From: Rhodococcus gordoniae
Lineage (GTDB): Bacteria > Actinomycetota > Actinomycetes > Mycobacteriales > Mycobacteriaceae
Direction: 5' to 3'
Length of the DNA stretch: 64,000 nt
Assembly: GCF_001646655.1 (NCBI RefSeq)
Contig: NZ_LPZN01000050.1
Location: 172,258 to 236,257, forward strand
The notes under the pieces are model-generated. The model ran no database searches. It was not told the DNA's origin and saw only the letters and a program-made list of their open reading frames with translations. The first letter of the stretch is position 1; each line of letters opens with the position of its first letter. This document shows, piece by piece, positions 30,797 through 42,161 of the stretch. The position numbers and the translations under genes were made by a program.

Positions 30797-30939
30797 CGCT
30801 CCTACGGGTGGAAGCCTTCGAGGTCTCCTACAGACTATGCGTTGCGCCCTGTCCGCGGGTTCCCGGTCCCGGGTGGCAGACTCGAATCGGCTTCGAAGTC
30901 GGTTGGACCACATCGATCGTTCACGGGAGGACTACTGCA

Positions 30940-31812
30940 GTGCCGAGCAACGCACAACGGCGCCAGGCCGCGAAACGCAAACTCGAACGGCAACTCGAGC
31001 GACGAGCCGAACGCGAGCGCAAGCGGCGCCGCGCGACGATCGCGCTCTCCGCGCTCGGGGTGATCATGGTCGTCGGCGCAGGTGTTGCACTGTGGGCGGT
31101 GAACCGGGGTGACGACACGGCCACGGAGGCAGCGTCGAACGACACCTCCGGTTCCGAGTACGCGGCACTGCCCGAGGGCCGGTCGGAGCCGTTGCCCGAG
31201 ACGGTGAACTGCTCGTACCCCGCCGACGGTCGCGAGCCGTCGAAGCCCGCGCAGCCCCCGCGCACCGAGGGCATCCGCACAACCGGCGAGGGCAACACGG
31301 ACGTCAGTGTCAGCGTGGAGACGAATCAGGGCAACATCGGCCTGATCCTGCACAACGACGACTCGCCGTGCACCGTCAACAGTTTCCTGTCGCTGGCGTC
31401 GCAGAACTACTTCGACGACACGACCTGCCACCGTCTGACCACCTCGCCGTCCCTGCAGGTCCTGCAGTGCGGCGACCCGTCCGGGAGCGGTTCCGGCGGA
31501 CCGGGTTACCAGTTCGCCAACGAGTTCCCCACCGATCAGTTCGCCGCCGACGATCCCGCCGCGCAGGAACCGATGACCTATCCGCGCGGCACCCTCGCGA
31601 TGGCGAACACCGGACAGCCCGAGACCAACGGCAGCCAGTTCTTCCTGGTGTACGGCGACTCGGTGCTGCCCCCTCAGTACACCGTGTTCGGCACGATCGA
31701 CGAGACCGGTCTTGCGACCCTCGACACGATCGCCGCAGCCGGTGTAGCGGGTGGGGCTGCCGACGGTACCCCCGCACTGGAGACGACCCTCACGTCGGTC
31801 AGGATGGACTGA
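30940..31812 (+). CDS. Membrane-anchored cyclophilin-type peptidyl-prolyl isomerase
   Basis: 290 residues from GTG 30940 with GGGAGG upstream. The N-terminus is extremely basic and helical (AKRKLERQLERRAERERKRR), followed by one membrane helix (ALSALGVIMVVGAGVALWAV), placing the enzyme outside the membrane. The cyclophilin core has VETNQGNIGLILHN, CTVNSFLSLASQNYFDDTTCHRL (split here as CTVNSFLSLA and DDTTCHRL), GTLAMANTGQPETNGSQFFL and YTVFGTIDE. Four cysteines could form disulfides. It overlaps the next, paralogous gene by 1 bp. Confidence 0.9.
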   Translation: MPSNAQRRQAAKRKLERQLERRAERERKRRRATIALSALGVIMVVGAGVALWAVNRGDDTATEAASNDTSGSEYAALPEGRSEPLPETVNCSYPADGREPSKPAQPPRTEGIRTTGEGNTDVSVSVETNQGNIGLILHNDDSPCTVNSFLSLASQNYFDDTTCHRLTTSPSLQVLQCGDPSGSGSGGPGYQFANEFPTDQFAADDPAAQEPMTYPRGTLAMANTGQPETNGSQFFLVYGDSVLPPQYTVFGTIDETGLATLDTIAAAGVAGGAADGTPALETTLTSVRMD

Positions 31813-32594
31813 TGATCCGATTGCGCACCACCCTCGCCGCCGGCCTCGGGCTCGCACTCCTCCTCACGGGGTGCTCCGACGATTCGTCCACCGATACCGC
31901 CGCGAGCTCGTCGGCACCGGCGTCCGCCGCCGACCGGCAGTCCCCCGCCTACACGGGCGAACTACCGGAGCGACCCAGCGGCACCGACTCCGTCTCGTGC
32001 ACCTACGACGCCTCGGGTGACGCCGCACGCGACGTGACCGCCCCCGCCGCGGACGACGTCTCCGCCACCGGCGCTGCTGCCGCGCAGATCACCACCAGCG
32101 TCGGCGTCATCGGCGTCGAACTCGACCGGGCCGCGGCCCCCTGCACGGTCAACAGCTTCGTGTCCCTCGCGGAGCAGGGCTATTTCGACGACACGCCCTG
32201 CCACCGGCTGGTGACCTCCCCCGGGCTGCAGGTGCTGCAGTGCGGCGACCCGACGGGCACCGGAACGGGCGGGCCGGGTTACGGGTTCGACACCGAGTAC
32301 CCGGAGAACGTGTACGCGCCCGGCGACACCCAGCTACGGCAACCGGTGATCTACCCGCGCGGCACGGTCGCGATGGCGAACACCGGTCGTCCCGGCAGCA
32401 ACGGCAGCCAGTTCTTCCTGGTGTACGAGGATTCGCAGCTTCCCCCCACCTACACGGTGTTCGGGACGGTCGACGAGGCCGGACTCGCCGTGATCGAGGA
32501 GGTCGCGGCGGAGGGTGACGACGGCTCGATGGCGGCCGGCGGCGGTGCGCCCAACCGCGCGGTGCAGATCGAGTCGGTGACCGTCGGGTCCTGA
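31812..32594 (+). CDS. Cyclophilin-type peptidyl-prolyl isomerase lipoprotein
   Basis: 260-residue paralogue of the preceding enzyme, anchored as a lipoprotein: GLGLALLLTGC gives a lipobox with Cys near residue 21, followed by a Ser/Ala/Asp linker. Core motifs match its neighbour (ITTSVGVIGVELD, CTVNSFVSLAEQGYFDD, GTVAMANTGRPGSNGSQFFL, YTVFGTVDEAGLAV). The cysteine positions are conserved between the two. TGATG coupling to the upstream gene implies one mRNA. The pair probably folds exported proteins. Confidence 0.9.
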   Translation: MIRLRTTLAAGLGLALLLTGCSDDSSTDTAASSSAPASAADRQSPAYTGELPERPSGTDSVSCTYDASGDAARDVTAPAADDVSATGAAAAQITTSVGVIGVELDRAAAPCTVNSFVSLAEQGYFDDTPCHRLVTSPGLQVLQCGDPTGTGTGGPGYGFDTEYPENVYAPGDTQLRQPVIYPRGTVAMANTGRPGSNGSQFFLVYEDSQLPPTYTVFGTVDEAGLAVIEEVAAEGDDGSMAAGGGAPNRAVQIESVTVGS

Positions 32595-32619
32595 CACCCC
32601 CGTTCACACGGAACGCACG

Positions 32620-32654
32620 GACGTCCCGTCCCGGAGATTCCGGGGCGGGACGTC
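32620..32654. terminator. Bidirectional terminator between the cyclophilin and relA genes
   Basis: GACGTCCCGTCCCGG (32620-32634) pairs with CCGGGGCGGGACGTC (32640-32654) through one wobble, with a 5-nt loop. It lies between convergent genes and can terminate either. Confidence 0.75.
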
Positions 32655-32685
32655 GTCGTCCGGCGCCAGACCGAGACGGATTCGG

Positions 32686-34998
32686 TCAGGCTGCCGAGGT
32701 CACCCGGTACACGTCGTAGACGCCTTCGACATTGCGGACGACGTTCAGCACGTGCCCGAGATGTTTCGGGTCGCCCATCTCGAAGGTGAACCGGCTCACC
32801 GCGACCCGGTCGCCCGTGGTCGTCACGGAGGCCGACAGGATGTTGACCTTCTCGTCGGCGAGTGCCTTCGTCACGTCGGACAACAGACGGTGCCGGTCGA
32901 GAGCTTCGATCTGGATCGCGACGAGGAACACCGACGACGGCGAGGGCGCCCACTGCACCTCGATGATCCGCTCCGACTGCTCCCGCAGCGACCCGGCGTT
33001 CGTGCAGTCGGTGCGGTGCACGCTCACCGCACCGGTCCGGGTCACGAAGCCCATGATCTCGTCGCCGGGAACGGGCGTGCAGCACTTCGCGAGCTTCGAG
33101 ACCGTGCCCGGTGCGCCCGGCACGAGGACACCGGAATCACCGCTGTTCCGCGAGCGGGTCGGGATGGTCGACGGTGTGGACCGCTCGGCCAGTTCCTCCT
33201 CGACGCCACCGACGCCACCGAGCAGCGCGACCAGCCGTTGCACGACGTGGTGCGCCGAGACGTGGTGCTCTCCGACCGCGGTGTACAGCGCCGAGACGTC
33301 GGCGTAGCGCAGTTCCTTCGCGACCGCGACCATCAGATCGGCGTTCATCAGGCGCTGTAGCGGCAGACCGACGCGGCGCACTTCCTTCGCGATGGCGTCC
33401 TTGCCGGATTCGAGGGCTTCCTCGCGGCGTTCCTTGGCGAACCACTGCCGGATCTTCGCCTTGGCGCGAGGGGAGACGACGAACGACTGCCAGTCGCGGC
33501 TCGGGCCGGCATTGGGATCCTTGGAGGTGAACACCTCCACGACCTCACCGTTCTCGAGCTTGCGTTCGAGTGCCACGAGCCGGCCGTTGACCCGAGCGCC
33601 GATGCAGCGGTGTCCGACCTCGGTGTGCACGGCGTACGCGAAGTCCACGGGCGTCGAGCCCGACGGAAGGGTGATCACATCGCCCTTGGGAGTGAAGACG
33701 AAGATCTCCTTGACGGCCAGGTCGTAGCGGAGGGACTCGAGGAATTCGCCCGGGTCCGCCGCCTCACGCTGCCAGTCGAGGAGCTGCCGCATCCAGGCCA
33801 TGTCGTCGAGCTCGGCGACATCGCCGGAGTGGCGTCCCTTCGTCTCCTTGTACCGCCAGTGCGCGGCGATACCGAATTCGGCGGTGCGGTGCATCTCGTG
33901 CGTGCGGATCTGCACCTCGAGCGGCTTGCCCTCGGGACCGATGACGGTGGTGTGCAACGACTGGTAGACGCCGTAGCGGGGCTGTGCGATGTAGTCCTTG
34001 AACCGCCCCGCCATGGGCTGCCACAGCGAGTGCACGACACCGACGGCCGCATAGCAGTCGCGGATCTCGTTGCACAGGATCCGCACGCCGACCAGGTCGT
34101 GGATGTCGTCGAAGTCGCGGCCCTTGACGATCATCTTCTGATAGATCGACCAATAGTGCTTGGGCCGGCCCTCGACGACCGCGTCGATCCGGGATGCCGA
34201 GAGCGTCCGGCCGATCTCCTCGCGGACGGTGGCCAGGTAGGTGTCGCGCGACGGCGCGCGGGTCGCGACGAGGCGGACGATCTCCTCGTACTTCTTCGGG
34301 TGGAGGATCGCGAACGCCAGATCCTCGAGTTCCCACTTGACCGTCGCCATCCCGAGACGATGGGCCAGCGGGGCGATCACCTCGAGGGTTTCGCGTGCCT
34401 TGCGGGCCTGCTTCTCGGGAGGCAGGAAGCGCATGGTCCGCATGTTGTGCAGACGGTCCGCGACCTTGATGACGAGCACCCGGGGGTCGCGCGCCATCGC
34501 GATGATCATCTTGCGGATGGTCTCACCCTCGGCGGCCGAACCGAGCACGACCTTGTCGAGTTTGGTGACGCCGTCGACGAGATGCGCCACCTCCTCGCCG
34601 AACTCGGCGGTGAGCTGCTCGAGCGTGTAGCCGGTGTCCTCGACGGTGTCGTGGAGCAGCGCCGCGACGAGGGTCGTGGTGTCCATACCGAGTTCGGCCA
34701 GGATCGTCGCGACCGCCAGCGGATGGGTGATGTAGGGATCACCGGACTTGCGCTTCTGGGTGGCGTGCCGTTCCTCGGCCACATCGTAGGCCCGCTGCAG
34801 CTGCGAGAGGTCGGCCTTCGGGTACAGCTCCCGATGGATGGTGACCAGCGGCTCGAGGACGGGCTTGAGGCTGGTGCCGCGCTGCCCGGTGATGCGCCGG
34901 GCCAGGCGGGCGCGCACCCGCCTCGAGGCAGAGGTGGACGCCGCGGTGGGCGTCGGATTCTGACCGGAATTCTGGGACCGATCGAGATTCTGGGTCAT
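32686..34998 (-). CDS. relA: Bifunctional (p)ppGpp synthetase/hydrolase
   Basis: 770-residue long RSH enzyme controlling the stringent response. The HD hydrolase domain shows [19 protein letters not shown] and [12 protein letters not shown], with intact catalytic residues. The synthetase domain has [18 protein letters not shown] (RDFDD-type substrate loop, as in bifunctional enzymes) and [23 protein letters not shown] (about 410-470) has [20 protein letters not shown], and the C-terminal ACT domain ends [17 protein letters not shown]. It lies downstream of apt, linking purine salvage and alarmone synthesis. Confidence 0.96.
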   Translation of the reverse strand: MTQNLDRSQNSGQNPTPTAASTSASRRVRARLARRITGQRGTSLKPVLEPLVTIHRELYPKADLSQLQRAYDVAEERHATQKRKSGDPYITHPLAVATILAELGMDTTTLVAALLHDTVEDTGYTLEQLTAEFGEEVAHLVDGVTKLDKVVLGSAAEGETIRKMIIAMARDPRVLVIKVADRLHNMRTMRFLPPEKQARKARETLEVIAPLAHRLGMATVKWELEDLAFAILHPKKYEEIVRLVATRAPSRDTYLATVREEIGRTLSASRIDAVVEGRPKHYWSIYQKMIVKGRDFDDIHDLVGVRILCNEIRDCYAAVGVVHSLWQPMAGRFKDYIAQPRYGVYQSLHTTVIGPEGKPLEVQIRTHEMHRTAEFGIAAHWRYKETKGRHSGDVAELDDMAWMRQLLDWQREAADPGEFLESLRYDLAVKEIFVFTPKGDVITLPSGSTPVDFAYAVHTEVGHRCIGARVNGRLVALERKLENGEVVEVFTSKDPNAGPSRDWQSFVVSPRAKAKIRQWFAKERREEALESGKDAIAKEVRRVGLPLQRLMNADLMVAVAKELRYADVSALYTAVGEHHVSAHHVVQRLVALLGGVGGVEEELAERSTPSTIPTRSRNSGDSGVLVPGAPGTVSKLAKCCTPVPGDEIMGFVTRTGAVSVHRTDCTNAGSLREQSERIIEVQWAPSPSSVFLVAIQIEALDRHRLLSDVTKALADEKVNILSASVTTTGDRVAVSRFTFEMGDPKHLGHVLNVVRNVEGVYDVYRVTSAA

Positions 34999-35102
34999 CC
35001 CTCCACCTCCCGTCGCGGCTGCGAACCCGGTTCGTCACCGATGCGCATGTCCGGACCGTACGGGCCCGGCGGGTTCACCGGCACCTGTGGCAACTCTAAC
35101 TC

Positions 35103-35660
35103 TCAGATCCGCACGAGCGACGTCAGTGGGTACTTCTGCAGTCGTGCCCGGCCACCGAGAGCTTCGATCTCGGTGACGACGGCGATACCGACGACCTCCG
35201 CGCCGACACGCTCGAGCAGTTCGACGGTCGCGGACAGGGTTCCACCGGTCGCGAGGACATCGTCCACCACGAGCACCTTCCGGCCCCGCAGAGCGAGCCA
35301 GTCGCCCGGGATCTCGATCGCTGCCGTGCCGTATTCGAGACGGTATTCGCAGGTCTGCACGGGCGGCGGGAGCTTGCCGGCCTTCCGGACGGCGAGAACC
35401 CCCACACCGAGGGTCCGGGCGATGCCACCCCCGAGGAGGAAACCACGCGCATCGATCCCGGCGACCAGTTCGGCGTCGGGTGCCACGGACGACAGGGCCT
35501 CGATGATCGCCGAGAAGGACGGGCCGTCGGCGAAGACCGGCGTCAGGTCGGCGAACCGGACACCCGTGGACGGAAAGTCGTCGACCCATCGGGTGTGTCC
35601 GGCGACGGCTGCGGCAGCTTCCTCGACGAGCTGCGGTTCGCCGATCCGTTGAGCGTTCAT
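35103..35660 (-). CDS. apt: Adenine phosphoribosyltransferase
   Basis: Salvages adenine to AMP with PRPP. 185 residues, with FPSTGVRFADLTPVFADG (APRT hood), AGIDARGFLLGG and the PRPP loop KVLVVDDVLATGGTLSAT. Length is slightly above the usual 170-180. ATG 35660 overlaps the end of the upstream lipoprotein gene by 4 bp. The neighbour order lipoprotein-apt-relA is the one known from mycobacteria. Confidence 0.94.
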   Translation of the reverse strand: MNAQRIGEPQLVEEAAAAVAGHTRWVDDFPSTGVRFADLTPVFADGPSFSAIIEALSSVAPDAELVAGIDARGFLLGGGIARTLGVGVLAVRKAGKLPPPVQTCEYRLEYGTAAIEIPGDWLALRGRKVLVVDDVLATGGTLSATVELLERVGAEVVGIAVVTEIEALGGRARLQKYPLTSLVRI

Positions 35661-37408
35661 CCTCTGAGTATCCACCGATCCATGTTCCAGCCCGCACCCG
35701 CGGTCGTCGGGTTCGGTACCCCGGCGTGTATTCCCGCGGCGAACCCGATCGTGCGGGGCTGCGCGAACAGCGGCAGGGTGGGAACATCGCCCCACAGGAT
35801 GCGTTCGGCCTCGGTCGCGAGCCCGGCGACGGCGGCGTTGTCGCGGGCGACGAGCAGCCCGTCGAGCAGTTCGTCGACGCGCCCGATCGAGTAACCACCC
35901 ACGTTGCTGCCGGCACCGGAGTGCAGCGCATCGCGCGCGTCCTCCATGTCCGCGGTGCCACCGGCCCCCGCCGCGGTGGCGGTACCCACGAGGATCGCGT
36001 CGACCTCCCCGGCCGTCAGCTGCGACGGCGCGAACGTGTCGGAGCCGGCGTCGACGATGTCGATGCCCGCCTCGCGGCAGGACTCGCCGATCAACTCGAG
36101 AGTGCGCGCGCGCCGGTCGTCCGGCCCGAGATATCCGATACGGACCTGCATCCGGTCCTGACCGGAGGCCTCGCGTTCCGAACGGGCGGCGTCGATGTCC
36201 ACCTCGGCGTAACGTTCGGCCGACGGCGCGGTCTGCGGGTACAACGGCGAATCGGGCGCCAAGAGCCTCGACGTGATCGGGCCCGTGACGCCGTCCGACT
36301 CGTCGGAGGCGCCCAGCTCGTCGAACAACTGCGTCCGCGGCACGCACAGGGCGACGGCGCGACGCGCCGCCGGGTCCTGGAACACCCCGCTCGTGGCGAA
36401 CACCAGCTGCTCGAGATTGCGCGAGACGACCGTGGAGACCTCGGCGCCGTCGCCGAGATTGCTGTGGCCGATAGATCCCTCGGCGGCATCGACGACGTGG
36501 ATGCGGCCGTCCTCCGCCGCCGCGGACACGTCGGTCCCGCGCGGCCATACGACGATGCGATCGGTGCCCGGGGCGTTCCCCCACCACCGTTCGTTCGCGA
36601 CGAGCGTCAGACCGTCCTCGGCCGTGTACGACTCGATACGGTACGGACCCGCCGACGGGAAGAGGGCCGGGTCGATCTCACCCGGGGTGAGAGACCAGCC
36701 GGTGTTCCAGAACTCCGCGATGCGCCGGACGGCGTCGGTGTCGTTCGTCGTGATCGCCCCGACCAGATCGGCCACGCCCGACCGGCCCGCCGCCACGTGC
36801 GCCGGCATCAGCTCGGTGGCCGAGAACAGCGACCTCCAGTTCGTGTCCTCGCGGCCGGGCCGGAAGACGACGGTGGCCTCCTTCGAACCGGGCCGACAGT
36901 CGACCCGGTCGATGTCGGCGTAGCCCCCGCGATGGGCGGCGTCGAAGAGCGGGACCTGTTTCCCGGCTTCGTCCGGTGCGGTGAACCGGCCGCTCGACGC
37001 CGCCCAGGCGAGGACGAGGTCGTCGCAGGACATGGGCACGCCGTCGGAGTAGACCGCGTCCGGGGACAACCGGTACTGCACGGTCAGACCTTCGCCCGGC
37101 ACGACCGAGGCCGTTCCGATGTCGGTGTCCGCGATCACCCGGCCGGACGGGCCGACGTAACCGAATCCGGGCAGCACCCGGGCGAACGCCTGGCGCGCGC
37201 CGGAGGCGGCACCGTCGACGGTGTTCGCGTTGTAGGTCGTCACCGTGTTGTCGATCGCGTACCCGATCGAGTGCAGCGGTTCCTCCTCCGTGCCGCACGC
37301 AACGGTGGAGAACGCGAGCGTCGAGGCCACCGCTGCACACGCGAGGAGCGTGCCGCGGCGCCTCGGCGACCGCCTCGTCGTCGGGTCGTTCCGCTCGGTC
37401 ACCGCCAT
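35657..37408 (-). CDS. Lipoprotein, ABC-transporter family 5 solute-binding type
   Basis: 583-residue exported protein. A basic N-terminus (RRSPRRRG) leads to a signal and lipobox ending AFSTVAC, with the lipidated Cys near residue 38. The body resembles oligopeptide/family 5 substrate-binding proteins (VQYRLSPDAVYSDGVPMSCDD, GPYRIESYTAEDGLTLVANE, LEQLVFATSGVFQDPAARRA). No permease or ATPase gene is adjacent, so a transport role is unproven. Its position between secF and apt matches a conserved mycobacterial lipoprotein (Rv2585c from memory). It overlaps apt by 4 bp and lies 1 bp after secF. Confidence 0.82.
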   Translation of the reverse strand: MAVTERNDPTTRRSPRRRGTLLACAAVASTLAFSTVACGTEEEPLHSIGYAIDNTVTTYNANTVDGAASGARQAFARVLPGFGYVGPSGRVIADTDIGTASVVPGEGLTVQYRLSPDAVYSDGVPMSCDDLVLAWAASSGRFTAPDEAGKQVPLFDAAHRGGYADIDRVDCRPGSKEATVVFRPGREDTNWRSLFSATELMPAHVAAGRSGVADLVGAITTNDTDAVRRIAEFWNTGWSLTPGEIDPALFPSAGPYRIESYTAEDGLTLVANERWWGNAPGTDRIVVWPRGTDVSAAAEDGRIHVVDAAEGSIGHSNLGDGAEVSTVVSRNLEQLVFATSGVFQDPAARRAVALCVPRTQLFDELGASDESDGVTGPITSRLLAPDSPLYPQTAPSAERYAEVDIDAARSEREASGQDRMQVRIGYLGPDDRRARTLELIGESCREAGIDIVDAGSDTFAPSQLTAGEVDAILVGTATAAGAGGTADMEDARDALHSGAGSNVGGYSIGRVDELLDGLLVARDNAAVAGLATEAERILWGDVPTLPLFAQPRTIGFAAGIHAGVPNPTTAGAGWNMDRWILRG

Positions 37409-37409
37409 G

Positions 37410-38618
37410 TCACGACCTTCTCTTGGCGCGCTTTCCGGTAGGTCGCGCTCCGGGGGCGGGGCCGCGACGGATCGTCGCCCGGTCGGGCAGGGCATCGGAG
37501 GCAGGGGCCGGCGGAACGATCCGGGGATCGCGCGTGCCTGCGGCCTGCGCACCGGCCGTCGTTCCGGCCTTCGCCGCGCGGGCGGCGACCTCCTCCCGCT
37601 TGGCGAGCACCTTGCGGGTGTGCTTCGCGACCGGACCACGCCATTCCTCGAGGGTAACCAGCAACGGGGTCGCGAAGAAGATCGAGGAGAAGGTGCCGAC
37701 GACGATGCCGACCAGCTGGACGAGCGCGAGGTCCTTGAGCGTGCCCACACCGAGGAGCCACACCGCGACCACCATGAGCGCGAGCACCGGAAGCACCGAG
37801 ATGACGGTGGTGTTGATCGAGCGCATGAGCGTCTGGTTGACGGCGAGGTTGGCCTGCTCCGCGTAGGTGCGGCGGTGCAGGTGCAGGATGCCTCGGGTGT
37901 TCTCCTCGACCTTGTCGAAGACGACGACCGTGTCGTACAGCGAGAAGCCGAGGATCGTGAGCAGACCGATGACGGTCGCCGGGGTGACCTCGAAGCCGAC
38001 GAGCGAATACACCCCCGCCGTGACGACGATGTCGAAGAACAGCGCCGCGATCGCCGCCATCGCCATGTTCCGCTGGTATCGGACGGTGATGTAGATGCTC
38101 ACGATGACGAGGAAGACCACCAGCGCGAGAAGCGCCTTGTTCGTGATCTGGCTTCCCCACGTCTCGCTGACGTCCGCGACGCTGATCGAGTTGCGGGACG
38201 GCTCTCCGTCCGGACCGGCCGGCTGGAACTCCTCGAACAACGCGGTCTGCAGTTGCGCGACCTGCTCCACGTCGAGGGTCTCCGACCGGATCTGCACCGT
38301 CGCGCCGTCGCCGGCGCCGACGGTCTGCACCGCTTCGGGTTCGAAGCCGATGGTGTCGCTGAAGACGGTTTCGACGTCGTCGACGGAGACGCCCGCCACG
38401 ACCGGCATCTGGATGCGGGTGCCACCCTCGAAGTCGATTCCCCAGCTGAATCCGCGCAGCAGCATGCTGAGCAGGGCGATGAGCACGATCACCGCGGTGA
38501 CGATGTACCACCGCTTGCGGCGGCCGACGATCTCGAAGGCACCCGTGCCGGTGTACAGACGGGACAGCAGGCTGTGCTGCGGTGCGGCCGTCGTCGTGGT
38601 CGTGTCGGTCATCGTCAC
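37410..38618 (-). CDS. secF: Protein translocase subunit SecF
   Basis: 402-residue partner of SecD in the proton-motive-force-driven step of Sec export. Six membrane helices are expected: the first is [20 protein letters not shown], followed by the signature [15 protein letters not shown], and the later helices contain [22 protein letters not shown] and [19 protein letters not shown]. The C-terminal 65 residues are basic and Ala/Pro-rich ([23 protein letters not shown]). GTG 38618 overlaps the secD stop as GTGA; ATG 38612 is an alternative. Confidence 0.95.
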   Translation of the reverse strand: MTMTDTTTTTAAPQHSLLSRLYTGTGAFEIVGRRKRWYIVTAVIVLIALLSMLLRGFSWGIDFEGGTRIQMPVVAGVSVDDVETVFSDTIGFEPEAVQTVGAGDGATVQIRSETLDVEQVAQLQTALFEEFQPAGPDGEPSRNSISVADVSETWGSQITNKALLALVVFLVIVSIYITVRYQRNMAMAAIAALFFDIVVTAGVYSLVGFEVTPATVIGLLTILGFSLYDTVVVFDKVEENTRGILHLHRRTYAEQANLAVNQTLMRSINTTVISVLPVLALMVVAVWLLGVGTLKDLALVQLVGIVVGTFSSIFFATPLLVTLEEWRGPVAKHTRKVLAKREEVAARAAKAGTTAGAQAAGTRDPRIVPPAPASDALPDRATIRRGPAPGARPTGKRAKRRS

Positions 38619-40405
38619 GCCTCCTTCGCAGCGGTCGCGGCAACGAGGCGACGCTCGTCGGCCACCTGCTGGATCGCGCCCAGACCGTTCACGCTCGGCT
38701 TGGACCAGAACTTCGACTTCGAGGCCAGGAACACCAGCGGCCAGGTCACGAGGAACACCACGACGACGTCGAGGATCGTGGTGAGACCGAGAGTGAACGC
38801 GAAGCCGCGGACCTGGCCGACGGCCAGGACGTAGAGCACGGCGGCAGCGATGAAGCTGACCGCGTTACCGGAGAGGATCGTGCGGCGGGCTCGCGCCCAG
38901 CCTCGTGGCACCGCGGAACGGAAGCTCCGCCCCTCCCGGATCTCGTCCTTGATCCGTTCGAAGAACACGACGAACGAGTCGGCGGTCATGCCGATACCGA
39001 TGATCAGACCGGCGACGCCGGCGAGGTCGAGTGTGAACCCGATGTATCTGCCGAGCAGCACCATGACCGCGTAGACCGCCAGACCCGAGAGAACGAGCGA
39101 CAGCGCGGTGAGCAGTCCGAGCATCCGGTAGTACGCGAGGCAGAACAGGAGCACCAGGGCCAGACCCACCGCACCGGCGATCAGACCGGCCTCGAGCGAT
39201 GCCAGACCCAGTGTGGCGGAGACGGTCTCGGCTTCGGATGCCACGAACGACAACGGCAACGAGCCGTACTTGAGGGTGTTCGCGAGCTCTGCGGCCTGCG
39301 TATTCGTGAACTGGCCGGTGATCGAGGTGGCGCTGCCGGCAGGGGTGGCGCCCTGGATCACGGGGGCGCTGACGACCTTGGAGTCGAGCACGAAGGCGGC
39401 CTGCTGACCGATGTTCGCGGCGGTGAACTGCGCCCACGTGTTGCTGCCCTCGCTGTCGAAGGTCAGGCTGACCTCGTAGCGCGACTGCTGCTGATTGAAA
39501 CCGGAGGTCGCGTCCTCGATCTGCTGGCCGTCGATGATGCTCGGGCCGAGCAGGTAGATCGCGGTGCCGTCGGTCGAGCAGGCGACGAGCGGGAGCGCCG
39601 GGTCGTCGTTGCCGGCGAGCGGGTCGGCCGCGGAGCAGTCGAGGGCGAGGGCCGCCGCCTGCTGGACCGCGGGGTCCTCGCTCTGACGGGCGGCCTTGGC
39701 CGCGGCGATGTCGGCGGCTGCCTGTTCCTGCGGAGTGAGCGAGTCGTCGTTCGGCTGAGCAGGAGCGGGCGTCCCGCCCTCCGGTGCAGGAGCGGGCGTC
39801 CCGGGTGCATCGGTGGGCTCGGCCGGAGCGTCGCCCGGTGCCGGGGTATCGGTCGGCGCGGTGGGATCCTGCGCCGGGAACGGGCGTCCCTGCGGTTCGG
39901 GCGCCTCGGCCGGCGGCGCCTGGTCGGCGGGAGCCGGCTCTGCCGGTGCGGGTTCGGCAGGCAGGCCGCCGCCGGGTGCACCGGCACCGGGCTGCTGTGC
40001 GAGATCCTCGGCCGTCATGTTCGCGTCGATCGGTCCCCCGATCACCGGCCTGATGTACAGACGGGCGGTCTGTCCCAGAGTCCTGGCCTGGGCACTGTCC
40101 TCACCCGGAACGGTGATCACGAGGTTGTCGCCCTCGACGATCACTTCCGAACCCGAGACACCGAGGCCGTTGACGCGGGTCTCGATGATCTGCTGGGCCT
40201 GGCGGAGGCTGTCCGGACTCGGGCTGCTCCCGTCGGGGGTTCGCGCGGTAAGGGTGACGCGGGTGCCCCCCTGCAGGTCGATGCCCAGCTTCGGGGTGGG
40301 CGACTTGTCCCCGGTGAAGAAGACCAGTGCATACAACGCGGCGAGAATCACCCCGAACAGGGCGAGAGCGCGCACGGGATGCACCGATCCATTGGAAGGT
40401 GCCAC
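38615..40405 (-). CDS. secD: Protein translocase subunit SecD
   Basis: 596 residues from GTG 40405. The first helix ([17 protein letters not shown]) is followed by [16 protein letters not shown] and the P1 periplasmic domain. A low-complexity insert of about 85 residues (138-222) is made of Pro, Ala, Glu and Gly ([20 protein letters not shown]). The export core then follows with [39 protein letters not shown] and [20 protein letters not shown]. Long Pro/Ala inserts are common in actinobacterial SecD. It is translationally coupled to secF and downstream of yajC. Confidence 0.95.
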   Translation of the reverse strand: MAPSNGSVHPVRALALFGVILAALYALVFFTGDKSPTPKLGIDLQGGTRVTLTARTPDGSSPSPDSLRQAQQIIETRVNGLGVSGSEVIVEGDNLVITVPGEDSAQARTLGQTARLYIRPVIGGPIDANMTAEDLAQQPGAGAPGGGLPAEPAPAEPAPADQAPPAEAPEPQGRPFPAQDPTAPTDTPAPGDAPAEPTDAPGTPAPAPEGGTPAPAQPNDDSLTPQEQAAADIAAAKAARQSEDPAVQQAAALALDCSAADPLAGNDDPALPLVACSTDGTAIYLLGPSIIDGQQIEDATSGFNQQQSRYEVSLTFDSEGSNTWAQFTAANIGQQAAFVLDSKVVSAPVIQGATPAGSATSITGQFTNTQAAELANTLKYGSLPLSFVASEAETVSATLGLASLEAGLIAGAVGLALVLLFCLAYYRMLGLLTALSLVLSGLAVYAVMVLLGRYIGFTLDLAGVAGLIIGIGMTADSFVVFFERIKDEIREGRSFRSAVPRGWARARRTILSGNAVSFIAAAVLYVLAVGQVRGFAFTLGLTTILDVVVVFLVTWPLVFLASKSKFWSKPSVNGLGAIQQVADERRLVAATAAKEA

Positions 40406-40514
40406 GGTCTGTCGGTCTCCTCGATGAGAGTGAGTGGTGGTCGGATGCAGTCGCGCGGCGCTCGGCCTCGACACCGGGAGTCCGGTGCCGACGCCGTGGG
40501 GCGCGGAGCTGCCG

Positions 40515-40844
40515 TCAGTACTCGGTGGGACGTCCCTCCGGCGGATTCGTATCGTCGTCCTTGCGGAACAGGTCCGGATCCTGCGCGGTCGCAGTCTCGA
40601 CGCGCTCCCGGACGACCAGGCGCGACCAGGTTGTCACGACGCCCGGCGCGATCTCGAGATCGACGGTGTCGTCGGCGAGCGCTGCCACCGTGGCGTGCAG
40701 CCCCGCGGTGGTCATGACGCGGTCGCCGATGCGCAGGGAATCCTGCAACGCCGACACCTTCTGCATCTCCTTCTTCTGACGCCGCACGCCCAGGAAGGTC
40801 GGGACGAGCAGTGCCAGGATCAGGAGAGGGAAGAGCAGTTCCAT
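40515..40844 (-). CDS. yajC: Preprotein translocase subunit YajC
   Basis: 109 residues with a single N-terminal membrane helix ([18 protein letters not shown]), then [25 protein letters not shown] (split as [10 protein letters not shown] and [20 protein letters not shown]), typical of YajC. The C-terminus is acidic ([16 protein letters not shown]). ATG 40844. It sits between ruvB and secD, 109 bp before secD, the standard order. Confidence 0.93.
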   Translation of the reverse strand: MELLFPLLILALLVPTFLGVRRQKKEMQKVSALQDSLRIGDRVMTTAGLHATVAALADDTVDLEIAPGVVTTWSRLVVRERVETATAQDPDLFRKDDDTNPPEGRPTEY

Positions 40845-40991
40845 CGTTGAAGTCAGTCCTCGGTCGTTGTCGGCGGGTGGTGACGCAGGCGACACCAGCG
40901 TGTCGTGGTGGCGCGGGCGGCTCCACGACGTCGGGATCGGCCTCCACAGACCGACGCAGTAGACCAGTGTGCCATTCCCCGGCCGAGCGTC

Positions 40992-42161
40992 CTACCGCCG
41001 TACGTCCGGATCGTCCGGGTCGGACGTATCGGCGCCACCTTCGAGGACGGTGCCGGAGCCGTCCTCGAACAGGTCGAGCCGGGGTTCACGCGCGCGCACC
41101 TCGATGCCACCGGTGGCGGCTTCCGGCGGCGGGGTGAGCCCGAGTTGCAGCCAGGCGGCCTGCGTGGCCACGCGTCCGCGCGGGGTGCGGGCCACCATCC
41201 CGGCACGGACCAGGAACGGTTCGCACACCTCCTCGACCGTGGCGGGTTCCTCCCCCACGGCCACGGCGAGCGTGGACACCCCGACCGGGCCGCCACCGAA
41301 ACTGCGTACGAGAGCACCGAGCACGGCACGGTCGAGACGGTCGAGACCGATCGGGTCGACGTCGTACACCTCGAGTGCGGCCTGAGCGACGGCCCGGGTC
41401 ACGACACCGTCGGCCCGCACGTCGGCGTAGTCGCGGACGCGCCGCAGCAATCGGTTCGCGATGCGCGGAGTGCCCCGCGAGCGGCCGGCGATCTCCGAGG
41501 CAGCGTCGTCGCGCAGATCGATCCCGAGGATCGAGGCGGACCGGTGCAGGATCCGCTGCAGCTCGGGGGGCTCGTAGAAGTCCATGTGCGCGGTGAAACC
41601 GAACCGATCGCGCAGGGGGCCGGTGAGGGCACCGGAACGGGTGGTCGCGCCGACGAGGGTGAAGGGAGCGACCTCGAGGGGGATGGACGTCGCGCCCGGC
41701 CCCTTCCCCACCACGACATCGACGCGGAAGTCCTCCATCGCGAGATACAGCATCTCCTCTGCGGGACGCGCGATGCGATGGATCTCGTCGATGAACAGCA
41801 CGTCGCCCTCGGCGAGATTCGACAACATCGCGGCGAGATCGCCGGCGCGTTCGAGCGCGGGACCGGAGGTGAGTCGTAGCGACGTGCCGAGTTCGGTGGC
41901 GATGATCATCGCCATCGACGTCTTGCCGAGACCGGGTGGTCCCGACAGGAGGATGTGATCCGGAGTGCCGCCGCGGAGCTTGGCGCCGCGCAGTACGAGT
42001 TGAAGCTGCTCGCGGACCCTCGGCTGCCCGATGAAGTCGTCGAGACTGGTCGGGCGCAGACTCGTCTCGATGTCGCTGTCGGAGGGCAGATGCTCGGCCG
42101 TCACCGGCGACCGCTCGCGGTCGGAGGCGGCCGCGTCGAACTCGCGGTACTCGTCGGTCAC
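40992..42161 (-). CDS. ruvB: Holliday junction branch-migration ATPase RuvB
   Basis: 389-residue AAA+ motor. It has [18 protein letters not shown], Walker [19 protein letters not shown], Walker [19 protein letters not shown], sensor 1 [19 protein letters not shown] and the C-terminal winged helix ([20 protein letters not shown]). A C-terminal extension of about 25 residues is acidic. The GTG start at 42161 overlaps the ruvA stop. Last of ruvC-ruvA-ruvB. Confidence 0.97.
   Translation of the reverse strand: MTDEYREFDAAASDRERSPVTAEHLPSDSDIETSLRPTSLDDFIGQPRVREQLQLVLRGAKLRGGTPDHILLSGPPGLGKTSMAMIIATELGTSLRLTSGPALERAGDLAAMLSNLAEGDVLFIDEIHRIARPAEEMLYLAMEDFRVDVVVGKGPGATSIPLEVAPFTLVGATTRSGALTGPLRDRFGFTAHMDFYEPPELQRILHRSASILGIDLRDDAASEIAGRSRGTPRIANRLLRRVRDYADVRADGVVTRAVAQAALEVYDVDPIGLDRLDRAVLGALVRSFGGGPVGVSTLAVAVGEEPATVEEVCEPFLVRAGMVARTPRGRVATQAAWLQLGLTPPPEAATGGIEVRAREPRLDLFEDGSGTVLEGGADTSDPDDPDVRR

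Noticed and set aside
35726..37441. A 571-residue plus-strand frame opposite the substrate-binding lipoprotein
   Set aside because: The minus-strand product has a signal peptide, lipobox and family motifs and fits the operon overlaps; the antisense frame has none.
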